Shown here: positions 1 to 5,990 of the stretch, piece after piece
Layout of the letters: each line of letters opens with the position of its first letter
Numbering within the stretch: the first letter of the stretch is position 1
Source: Verrucomicrobia bacterium UBA2970
GTDB taxonomy: Bacteria; Verrucomicrobiota; Verrucomicrobiia; Limisphaerales; AAA164-E04
Assembly (NCBI GenBank): GCA_002348345.1
Contig: DEAY01000453.1
Span: 1-5,990 of the forward strand
Reading direction: 5' to 3'
Length of the DNA stretch: 5,990 nucleotides
The notes under the pieces: generated by a model
The model's input: the letters and a program-made list of their open reading frames with translations, nothing else
Databases searched by the model: none
Told to the model about the DNA's origin: nothing
Made by a program: the position numbers and the translations under genes

Positions 1-1338
1 TCAATGACTTACGGCCAAACCGTCGGCCTCACTCACGACCGTGAACTCATCGGCAACACGGAGGCCCTCCGGTGGGGGCTTGTGGGGCTCTTCATCAAAG
101 GGGGCATCTGGATCGCCCTGGCCGCCGCGTTCTTCGGGATTGGACTCTCCCGAGTCCGTTACAAGCCAACCGAGATCGGGAGTTTGCTCATTCTCATGCT
201 TTTCTTCCTCTTCGGAGGCATCGCTCTGATCAATCAACCCTTTGATCCGGCAAACAAGATTCTTCCAGATGTTTACTTCTCCGATCACTGGTACTTTGAA
301 CCGGACCTCGGCATCGAACAACCCCGGCGGGAACGCTGGGGGGGACTCTTCATGGCCCTTCTGAGCGTCCTGCTTTACGTTTCGATCATTAAGCGGGATA
401 AACTGGCCCAATGGCTCACCCTGTTTGGTTTCCTAGCCGGAGGCTTCGGCTTCGCCCTGGGCCAATACCTGCAGCACTACCACGCCTGGCATCCGGAATT
501 CTTCGAGACCGGCTTTTTCGCCGACGGTCCGCTCCACACAATCGTCTCGCGGTTCAACTGGTGGAACATGATGGAAACCGCATTCGGAACGATCTTCGGA
601 GCGATTCTTGCATTGGGCGTCTGGATCAACCGAGATCTGATCAAGAACGAACCCGAGGAGGAAAGTGCCGAATTCTCCGCCGGCAATGAATGGCTTCTCA
701 TCCTCGTCCATGTCGGCGCCCTGCTCGCATGGAACTTTCAAGACAATCCAAAATTTGATGAATTCGCCGATCACGCCGTGACGATGGGGATGCTCCCGAT
801 CATCGGGATCGTCGCTGGACGGTTCTGGCCTTACATGGTCACCCTCCCGATTGTCATCTTGCCAATCGCCGGCAAGACGGTGCGACACCTGGTCTATGAA
901 ACCCAGCAAATCGAACTCCTCCTCACCCAATTCACCGCTCCCATCCGGGCGCTCCCCAATGTTGGACCCCAGTGGGGTGACGCGATCACCTCCTTCATCC
1001 TTTCCTCGCCACGCACCCTTGAACTGTTCGGTTGGCTCGTCTACGGGATCATTCCCGTCACGATCGCGCTGGTTCTGGCCTTCGTGCTGAAACGGTCCGG
1101 CGACCGGGGTCGGAGTGGTCGTCATTTCGCCCGCTGGAACCTGCTCTTCACCGCTTGGGTCTTCTTTTGTCTGAATTTCGCCTTCTTCCACTTTCCATGG
1201 CCTTGGCACTCCCTGGAAGAATGGACGGGGCGAACTCCCAATGCTGCGATCTTTACCCTCGCCCTGGCCTCCATCACCCTGATTACCCTTTTCTACGGGC
1301 ACCGTTACGAACACCACAAAACCTCCGCAACCGACTAA
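1..1338 (+). CDS. Polytopic membrane protein of unknown function (5' end outside window)
   Basis: Function not recognised. The reading frame is open through the left edge and ends at TAA 1336-1338. An ATG at 4 is available, but the sequence after it (MTYGQTVGLTHD) reads like the inside of a conserved domain, and there is no room to see a ribosome binding site, so the true start is probably upstream. Numbering from that ATG, about 11 hydrophobic segments are visible, near residues 23-48, 57-76, 113-129, 135-156, 186-208, 229-246, 258-273, 274-290, 338-362, 377-397 and 413-431, which places it in the inner membrane. The loops are rich in aromatic residues and histidine: a non-membrane stretch around 78-110 (DPANKILPDVYFSDHWYFEP), QHYHAWHPEFF at 157-167, and HFPWPWHSLEEW near 396-407. 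An acidic loop (EPEEE) lies at 216-220. The protein resembles hypothetical membrane proteins I recall from PVC bacteria, but that is memory, not a search. Transporter or enzyme roles are both possible. Confidence 0.8.
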   Translation, partial: SMTYGQTVGLTHDRELIGNTEALRWGLVGLFIKGGIWIALAAAFFGIGLSRVRYKPTEIGSLLILMLFFLFGGIALINQPFDPANKILPDVYFSDHWYFEPDLGIEQPRRERWGGLFMALLSVLLYVSIIKRDKLAQWLTLFGFLAGGFGFALGQYLQHYHAWHPEFFETGFFADGPLHTIVSRFNWWNMMETAFGTIFGAILALGVWINRDLIKNEPEEESAEFSAGNEWLLILVHVGALLAWNFQDNPKFDEFADHAVTMGMLPIIGIVAGRFWPYMVTLPIVILPIAGKTVRHLVYETQQIELLLTQFTAPIRALPNVGPQWGDAITSFILSSPRTLELFGWLVYGIIPVTIALVLAFVLKRSGDRGRSGRHFARWNLLFTAWVFFCLNFAFFHFPWPWHSLEEWTGRTPNAAIFTLALASITLITLFYGHRYEHHKTSATD

Positions 1339-1474
1339 GCCTCGAGCCTTGAAGCGCGAATCACCTCCGAGGGGGAGGATCATCCCTCGACCCTCAAACG
1401 ATTGCGACACGACCAGACTCTCTCCCCCAAATCCAGGCTGGACTTTCGGGGACTTGGCCGAATTGAATGGAGCC
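1339..1474. other. Intergenic gap between membrane protein and M13 peptidase
   Basis: This 136-base gap lies between two codirectional genes. The M13 frame stays open through most of it, back to a TTG at 1349, but the encoded 42 residues are rich in Pro and Arg and precede an obvious signal peptide, so they are unlikely to be translated. A short GC-rich inverted repeat (CCTCC 1364-1368, GGAGG 1374-1378, loop of 5) has no following T-run and is not convincing as a terminator. I see no clear -35/-10 pair. Whether the two genes share a transcript cannot be decided from the sequence. Confidence 0.5.
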
Positions 1475-3508
1475 ATGCAGATCGTGACCCGTTGGCTGGA
1501 ACCCCTCCGTGCTTGCAGCCTCACTCTTCTCCTGACCGCAACGCTCGGCCAGGCCGCGGACTCGCCGGCCATTGATTTTTCCGGATTCAATCAGGCGGTT
1601 CGACCGCAGGACGACTTTTTTGAACACGTCAATGGACAGTGGCTCAAGGAAACCCCGATCCCCGCCGACAAGACCCGCTGGGGCTCATTCGTCATTCTGG
1701 CTGAGGAAAGCCGGGACAACGTCCTCGCCATCATCGACGGGCTCAGCAAGAACTCGAATCTTGACGCCAACTCTGACGGGCAAAAGATTCGCGACCTCTA
1801 CCGCAGCTACATGGATGAAGATGGCATCAACTCACTGGGCCTGGCTCCCATCCAAGAAGCACTGAACGCGATCGAGAGAACGTCCCGCTCGGCCCTCGCC
1901 CAGGAGTGGGCAACCGCCGGTCGGCTCGGAATCAGCCGGCCCTTCTCTTTCTGGATCAATCAGGATTCCAGGGACTCAACCCAATACGTGGTCTACTTCA
2001 CCCAGAGCGGACTCGGCCTTCCGGACCGGGACTACTACTTCCTCGACGACGACCGATCCAAACGCCTGCAAACCCATTACCAGGTGCTCCTCACCCAACT
2101 CTTTACCCTGGCAGGGATCGACCAGCCTGCGGTCAAGGCCTACCGGGTTTATGAATTGGAAAAAGCCATCGCCGAACACCAATGGACTCGGGTCGAGAAT
2201 CGCGATCGCATCAAGACCTACAACCGGGTCTCTCTCAACCAACTCCGGGCTCTCCTCCCGAGTTTCGGTTGGAACGACTATTTGGGAATCAGCGATATCG
2301 CCGAAGAGTCCCATGTGATCGTGCGACAACCCACCTATCTTCAAGGACTCCAGAAGGTGATCCAAGATACCTCGACCGAGGTCTGGAAGGCCTACTACCA
2401 GGCGCGCCTCTTGATCGATGCCGCGCCCTACCTGGGCGAGGACTACTTTCAGGCCTCGTTTGATTTCTTTTCCAAGAAGCTCGGCGGCCAGGAGGAACCC
2501 GAACCACGCGAAAAACGCGCCGTGAGCCTGGTCAACGGCATCCTCGGCGAAGTCGTGGGCAGGGAGTATGTGAAGCGTCATTTCCCACCTCAAGCTAAGG
2601 AGCGGATGCTGGCGCTCGTGGGAAATCTTCGAAAGGCCATGGCCGAGAGCATCGACCACCTCGAATGGATGGACGAGGCCACCAAGGGGGAGGCCCATAA
2701 GAAGTTGAAGAAGTTCACCACCAAGATCGGCTATCCCGACCAATGGAAGGACTATTCGAAGCTCGAGATCAAGCCCGACGATCTCATTGGCAACCTCCGT
2801 CGGGCCAGCGAGTTTGTCCACGCCCGCGAGGTCGCCAAGCTCGGGAAACCGATTGACCGCACCGAATGGTTCATGAATCCCCAGACCGTCAACGCCTACT
2901 ACAACCCACAGATGAACGAGATCGTTTTTCCCGCGGCCATTCTCCAACCCCCCTTCTTCAACATGAAGGCGGACGATGCGGTCAACTATGGCGCCATTGG
3001 GATGGTGATCGGACACGAAATCGGCCATGGCTTCGATGATCAAGGCCGGCGCTCCGATGGTGACGGCAACCTCCGTGATTGGTGGACTCAGAGCGACGCC
3101 AAAGCCTACGGCGAGCGTACCCGACAACTGGTCGACCAGTATGCCCAGTTCGAACCCCTTGAAGGTCAGAAGGTCAACGGTCAACTGACCCTCGGTGAAA
3201 ACATCGGCGATCTCGGCGGGCTCACCCTGGCCTGGCGGGCCTATCAAAAATCGCTGGAGGGCCAACCGCCCGCTGACATCGACGGCTACTCCGGCGCCAA
3301 ACGTTTCTTCCTTTCGTTGGCCCAGATTTGGCGGATCAACACCAGACCCGAGATGATCATGCGTCGGCTCAAAACCGATACCCACTCGCCCCCCAAGTTT
3401 CGAGTCAACGGCCCCCTCACCAATTTCCAACCCTTTTACGACGTCTTCGGGGTGAGTCAGTCCGACCAGATGTGGCGACCGGAGGGCGACCGCGTGAGCA
3501 TCTGGTGA
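1475..3508 (+). CDS. Secreted M13 family zinc metallopeptidase (neprilysin/PepO-like)
   Basis: This 677-residue zinc endopeptidase has the usual length for the family. ATG 1475 was chosen because it opens a signal peptide (basic start, hydrophobic core about residues 14-24, cleavage likely after GQA at 25-27); an in-frame TTG at 1349 would add an implausible leader. GGAG at 1469-1472 lies only 2 bases from the ATG, so the ribosome site is weak. The N-terminal M13 domain begins with PQDDFFEHVNGQWL (44-57). The catalytic domain has the substrate-binding NAYY (473-476), HEIGH (514-518; zinc ligands His514 and His518, catalytic Glu515), ENIGD (575-579; third ligand Glu575 and Asp579), and a C-terminal block with His637 and Arg643 before VNGPL, ending in SIW. 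All key residues are present, so it should be active. It probably acts in the periplasm or outside the cell on peptides, since M13 enzymes enclose a cavity that limits substrate size. There is no membrane anchor, and I see no cysteine in the mature part, so the disulfides of animal neprilysin are absent. Its physiological substrate is unknown. Confidence 0.95.
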   Translation: MQIVTRWLEPLRACSLTLLLTATLGQAADSPAIDFSGFNQAVRPQDDFFEHVNGQWLKETPIPADKTRWGSFVILAEESRDNVLAIIDGLSKNSNLDANSDGQKIRDLYRSYMDEDGINSLGLAPIQEALNAIERTSRSALAQEWATAGRLGISRPFSFWINQDSRDSTQYVVYFTQSGLGLPDRDYYFLDDDRSKRLQTHYQVLLTQLFTLAGIDQPAVKAYRVYELEKAIAEHQWTRVENRDRIKTYNRVSLNQLRALLPSFGWNDYLGISDIAEESHVIVRQPTYLQGLQKVIQDTSTEVWKAYYQARLLIDAAPYLGEDYFQASFDFFSKKLGGQEEPEPREKRAVSLVNGILGEVVGREYVKRHFPPQAKERMLALVGNLRKAMAESIDHLEWMDEATKGEAHKKLKKFTTKIGYPDQWKDYSKLEIKPDDLIGNLRRASEFVHAREVAKLGKPIDRTEWFMNPQTVNAYYNPQMNEIVFPAAILQPPFFNMKADDAVNYGAIGMVIGHEIGHGFDDQGRRSDGDGNLRDWWTQSDAKAYGERTRQLVDQYAQFEPLEGQKVNGQLTLGENIGDLGGLTLAWRAYQKSLEGQPPADIDGYSGAKRFFLSLAQIWRINTRPEMIMRRLKTDTHSPPKFRVNGPLTNFQPFYDVFGVSQSDQMWRPEGDRVSIW

Positions 3509-3704
3509 GGGAACCAAATTTGAGCCCAGGGAGCCGCGCGCACCATGAGTGCGGCCCCTCCTCCATCAATCCGCTCACGACAATCCCCTGAAGACCAGGG
3601 ACGCGCCACGAGTCCGACCCGCCCCGGCACCGATCGAGGGCCGCGACGGTTCAATCCGTATTCGCCAGGCGTTCTGAAGTTCAGACGGTCAGTCGAAACA
3701 TTCC
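3509..3704. other. Convergent intergenic region
   Basis: This gap separates the stop codons of the M13 peptidase (+) and the sulfatase (-). Frames are open through it on the plus strand, but none resembles a known protein. A 13-base odd palindrome, TCTGAA-G-TTCAGA, lies at 3673-3685; its one-base centre is too short for a normal hairpin loop. I found no GC-rich stem followed by a T-run on either strand, so no intrinsic terminator can be called even though the converging genes would be expected to need one. Confidence 0.5.
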
Positions 3705-5192
3705 CTAGTACTTCCCATAGGTTCCGAACATCTCGTGTTTGGAACGTCTTGGTCGAACTCTCACCGAATGATCGGGTTCACCCGTCACTCGGTCGAATTC
3801 GTCGGGCGTTCTCACAGTCGGAAGGTAATCACCGGTGCGCTCGGCCCACAGGCCCAGCTCGTGCTTGAGCGTTTCGACCAATGCCTGTTGTTCGGGCACG
3901 TCGATCAGATTTCGAAGTTCATGTGGGTCGTTAAGCAAATCGTAGAACTCAAACTCTGGTCGAGGCGCGCGGAAACACGCATTTTGAGCCTGTGTCAGTC
4001 GCCCTTCCGCCTTCAGCATCAACATCGATTGCCAGGTCAAGCTCCGTCCGGCATCCGCCGATGGCGTCGCGGCCAGGTCCGGATAACTGTTTCGAATCAA
4101 CTTGTAACGCTGTGTCCCAATCGATCGCCCATGATCTTCATAGTCATGCCAATGATCCTCGGCGAAAACATAATCCCTCACGCTGACCTCGGGGTCATCC
4201 AACACCGGCAAGAAACTCAACCCCGCGAAGGTCGCCACCGGTGCCACTCCCGCCGCCTCCAGGAACGTTGGCGCGATATCCACGGCGCTGACCAAACTTT
4301 CCGTCACCGCCCCCGCCGCCACCCGGTCCGGCCATTTGACGATCCAAGGGGTCCGGATGCCACCATCATAGAGGCTCGTCTTATCCCGTGGAAAGGGTCG
4401 GCCGTTGTCGGTGATGAAGAGGATGAGAGTCCTCTCGCTCACCCCCTGCCGATCCAGCTCAGCGACAACCCGGCCGACATACTGGTCGAGCCTCCCGATT
4501 TCATCGTAGTATAATCGCAAATCCTCACGCACTTCCGGCGTATCGGGAAGATGGGGAGGCACAACGACATCTTCGGCCCGGTGGGGAGGATCGAGGGCGC
4601 CTTCTTCATATTCCCGGTGAGGATCCAAGGCGGCTAACCAGAGAAAAAACGGACGATCTTTCGGCCGGTTTCTCAAAGTGGGAACCCACGCTTCACATCC
4701 ACTCGGCGCTTTCGCAATCATCCTCGGAGGCGCGTCCCCTTCCCCCGTCGGCAGAATGAACCCGGCCATGGAGGCTTCGAAGACATCATCAAAGCGATCC
4801 CTGACGCCGTCGCCCAGATGCCATTTTCCCGCTGCCGCCGTGTAATAACCCGCGCGCTTGAGTTTCTCGACAAAGGTGACCGAGGCACTCGGCAAGGGCC
4901 AGTGCAATTGCTCGGCCCCGGTGTTGTGCGGGTAACGCCCGGTGATGATACTCGCGCGGCTGGGGCTGCAGGAGTTCGCGGTCAGATAGGCATGCTCAAA
5001 GCGCATTCCCTCCCTCGCTAACCGATCGATATTAGGGGTTCTGACCGCCTGATTGCCGTAGGCCCCGCAATCATTCCAGTTCATATCGTCAGCAATGATA
5101 AAGACAATATTGGGCCGTTCCGCGCCCATCGCAGCGATGAGTGTCAGCACGCCAACCATCCCGAGTAATCTGCTCATCATCCAAACTCCCAT
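3705..5192 (-). CDS. Secreted sulfatase, SGSH-like (type I, formylglycine-dependent)
   Basis: This complete 495-residue sulfatase of the alkaline phosphatase superfamily hydrolyses sulfate esters or sulfamates, probably on a glycan. The start at 5192 follows AGGAG (5198-5202) with a 5-base spacer; ATG 5180 and 5177 are close alternatives, and the frame is open to 5303. A signal peptide covers about residues 1-24 (core MVGVLTLIAA), so export is expected. Domain order: RPNIVFIIADD with metal ligands Asp35 and Asp36; the sulfatase signature CSPSR at 75-79, where Cys75 would be converted to formylglycine; GKWHLGD at 122-128 with Lys123; DPH with His192; TDNG with Asp262 and Asn263; KTSLYDGGIRTP from Lys271. 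The full active-site set is present. The CSPSRAS signature and the HNTGAEQLHWPLP stretch (89-101) recall bacterial relatives of N-sulfoglucosamine sulfohydrolase (heparan N-sulfatase); substrate specificity is a guess. A second sulfatase lies 176 bases upstream on the same strand. Maturation needs a formylglycine-generating enzyme that is not in this window. Confidence 0.95.
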   Translation of the reverse strand: MGVWMMSRLLGMVGVLTLIAAMGAERPNIVFIIADDMNWNDCGAYGNQAVRTPNIDRLAREGMRFEHAYLTANSCSPSRASIITGRYPHNTGAEQLHWPLPSASVTFVEKLKRAGYYTAAAGKWHLGDGVRDRFDDVFEASMAGFILPTGEGDAPPRMIAKAPSGCEAWVPTLRNRPKDRPFFLWLAALDPHREYEEGALDPPHRAEDVVVPPHLPDTPEVREDLRLYYDEIGRLDQYVGRVVAELDRQGVSERTLILFITDNGRPFPRDKTSLYDGGIRTPWIVKWPDRVAAGAVTESLVSAVDIAPTFLEAAGVAPVATFAGLSFLPVLDDPEVSVRDYVFAEDHWHDYEDHGRSIGTQRYKLIRNSYPDLAATPSADAGRSLTWQSMLMLKAEGRLTQAQNACFRAPRPEFEFYDLLNDPHELRNLIDVPEQQALVETLKHELGLWAERTGDYLPTVRTPDEFDRVTGEPDHSVRVRPRRSKHEMFGTYGKY

Positions 5193-5228
5193 CTCAACTC
5201 CTATCCAGACAACCATCCCAGCAACCAT
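5181..5228 (-). repeat. Degenerate 12-base tandem repeat with in-frame ATGs
   Basis: Read on the minus strand, four consecutive 12-base units are ATGGTTGCTGGG (5228-5217), ATGGTTGTCTGG (5216-5205), ATAGGAGTTGAG (5204-5193) and ATGGGAGTTTGG (5192-5181), followed by ATGATG. In the sulfatase frame they would read MVAG, MVVW, IGVE, MGVW. Units 3 and 4 each contain a Shine-Dalgarno-like GGAG placed before the ATG of the next unit. Because the unit is a multiple of three, gain or loss of a unit keeps the frame. Confidence 0.6.
5198..5202 (-). promoter_or_regulatory. Ribosome binding site AGGAG deciding the sulfatase start
   Basis: On the minus strand AGGAG is followed by TTGAG and then ATG at 5192, which is good Shine-Dalgarno spacing. 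A second, similar site, GGGAG at 5190-5186, lies 5 bases before the next ATG (5180). Both starts give an intact signal peptide, differing by four residues. The first was preferred because its match to the consensus is stronger. Confidence 0.6.
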
Positions 5229-5230
5229 CC

Positions 5231-5256
5231 GAAGCACCCGGCCAACCGGGTGCTTC
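5231..5256 (-). other. Perfect 11-bp stem-loop between the two sulfatases
   Basis: The arms GAAGCACCCGG (5231-5241) and CCGGGTGCTTC (5246-5256) are exact reverse complements around a 4-base loop (CCAA on plus, TTGG on minus). It sits 113 bases after the stop of the upstream sulfatase and 38 bases before ATG 5192, outside both called coding regions. No T-run follows on either strand, so it is not a standard intrinsic terminator. It could be a non-canonical terminator, a processing or stability element in a shared mRNA, or a 5' leader structure of the downstream gene. Confidence 0.7.
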
Positions 5257-5368
5257 ATCGACTCGTATCTCTGGTGCCCTGGATCGCGTCCGGGCCGCCT
5301 CACGTCTTCCTCCGCGAGGGCCGGGAAGCGCCGTCCTTCATCCGACCGGCTCGAGACATCCTTTCATT

Positions 5369-5989
5369 CTAACGCACCAAAACACGGGGCGTCGGATCCT
5401 CAATGTCCCATACGGAACGTTGTTCCGAACCTGCCTGACCTTCATGCCCCAATCGTCGCTTGGCATCGAGCGCCCACTGCAACAACTTCCGAACCACGCC
5501 CGGGTTGTCGGCAGACACATCCTGCTCCTCCTTCGGGTCTCGCAACAAATGAATCAACCTCCCATTCCTCCCGGGCCCCTCACGCTCATAGGTGCTCCAA
5601 ACGGGGAAAGTCCGTTCCAAGGGCAAATGATACTTCCACGGTCCCGAACGAACCGCCTGCAATTGATGGCGTCGATAATAGTAGAAGACCTCATGCGGCG
5701 TCTTCGCCCCGGGCTCGCCGCGCAATAACGCGCCGATATCCTTTCCATCAATCGGCCGCTGGGACCGATAGGCTTCCCCTTCCACGATACCCAAAAAGGT
5801 AGGAAACAGATCCATCATCGTCGCCAGTTCATCACATTGAGAACGTGCCGGGATGACCCCCGGCCATCGGACCACCATCGGAACACGCATTCCTCCTTCC
5901 ATCGTCTGGCCCTTTCGTCCCGACAAGGGGGCGTTGGAGGACCCATTGGCCGTATTCGCACCATTATCGGAGGTGAAGAGAACCAGCGT
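5369..5989 (-). CDS. Sulfatase, arylsulfatase A-like, C-terminal part (cut by window edge)
   Basis: Only the last 206 residues are visible; the frame is open to the right edge and the gene continues beyond it. It ends at TAG (5371-5369). A TTG at 5926 sits inside the conserved domain and is not a start. The visible part begins TLVLFTSDNGAN, carrying the metal-ligand Asp-Asn pair (visible residues 8-9), then GRKGQTMEGGMRVP with the active-site-type Lys at 26, then RWPG. The C-terminal subdomain follows, with DLFPT, IDGKDI, a HEVFYYYRRHQLQAVRSGPWKYH block and LLRDPKEEQDV. The FYYYR...LQAVRSG...K block is what I associate with arylsulfatase A-like enzymes acting on sulfate esters. The formylglycine cysteine motif and any signal peptide lie outside the window, so activity cannot be judged fully. 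It is codirectional with, and upstream of, the complete sulfatase but differs clearly from it in sequence, so the pair does not look like a recent duplication. Confidence 0.93.
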   Translation of the reverse strand, partial: TLVLFTSDNGANTANGSSNAPLSGRKGQTMEGGMRVPMVVRWPGVIPARSQCDELATMMDLFPTFLGIVEGEAYRSQRPIDGKDIGALLRGEPGAKTPHEVFYYYRRHQLQAVRSGPWKYHLPLERTFPVWSTYEREGPGRNGRLIHLLRDPKEEQDVSADNPGVVRKLLQWALDAKRRLGHEGQAGSEQRSVWDIEDPTPRVLVR

Positions 5990-5990
5990 G

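Noticed and set aside
1364..1378. Short CCTCC/GGAGG hairpin after the membrane protein gene, considered as terminator
   Set aside because: The stem is only 5 bp with no T-run; such matches are common in GC-rich sequence.
433..1590. 385-codon open frame antisense to the membrane protein gene
   Set aside because: It mirrors the hydrophobic sense protein, giving a Gly/Glu/Asp-rich translation with no domain, as expected of a shadow frame.
1976..3517. 513-codon open frame antisense to the M13 peptidase
   Set aside because: It lies fully opposite a clearly conserved, motif-bearing gene; its translation shows no recognisable domain and is explained by codon bias of the sense gene.
3673..3685. Palindrome TCTGAA-G-TTCAGA in the convergent gap, considered as terminator or operator
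   Set aside because: The one-base centre cannot form a stable full hairpin, there is no T-run, and the position between two stop codons does not suit an operator.
3735..4514. 259-codon plus-strand frame opposite the complete sulfatase
   Set aside because: It overlaps the conserved sulfatase core on the other strand and its translation resembles no protein family.
5413..5427. Inverted repeat CGGAAC-GTT-GTTCCG near the 3' end of the distal sulfatase, considered as a LexA-like box or terminator
   Set aside because: It lies within coding sequence, is not upstream of a gene start, has no T-run, and does not match a known SOS box closely.
5095..5802. 235-codon plus-strand frame crossing the gap between the sulfatases
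   Set aside because: Its translation is low-complexity (Pro, Ser, Thr, Arg) and it overlaps the coding parts of both sulfatases.
5369..5926. TTG at 5926 as the start of a short 185-residue protein
   Set aside because: The frame continues upstream to the window edge through the conserved TSDNG motif, so the TTG is internal to a longer sulfatase gene.

Overview
The window looks like a chromosomal segment of a moderately GC-rich bacterium, most plausibly from the Planctomycetota/Verrucomicrobiota (PVC) group. The grounds are two adjacent secreted-type sulfatases, a neprilysin-type M13 peptidase with an export signal, and a large polytopic membrane protein of a type I associate with PVC genomes. 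This placement is inference from gene content; no rRNA or other marker gene is present.

Layout. Bases 1-1338 (+) encode the C-terminal part, 445 residues, of a multi-pass membrane protein of unknown function that enters from beyond the left edge. After a 136-base gap comes a complete M13 zinc metallopeptidase (1475-3508, +) with a signal peptide and intact catalytic motifs. A 196-base convergent gap (3509-3704) separates it from two sulfatase genes on the minus strand. The proximal one (3705-5192) is complete and resembles the N-sulfoglucosamine sulfohydrolase-like branch. The distal one (5369 to the right edge) shows only its C-terminal 206 residues and looks like an arylsulfatase A-type enzyme. 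The 176-base gap between the sulfatases holds a perfect 11-bp stem-loop, and next to it a degenerate 12-base tandem repeat with repeated in-frame ATG codons that leads into the sulfatase start.

How the genes may work together. The two sulfatases are codirectional and probably belong to a sulfated-glycan degradation locus continuing beyond the right edge. They would need a formylglycine-generating enzyme encoded elsewhere. The M13 peptidase and the membrane protein run on the opposite strand and need not be functionally linked to the sulfatases. I see no tRNA, rRNA, CRISPR array, insertion sequence or phage gene. I found no convincing new multi-gene system. The least explained items are the membrane protein and the repeat/stem-loop architecture upstream of the complete sulfatase.
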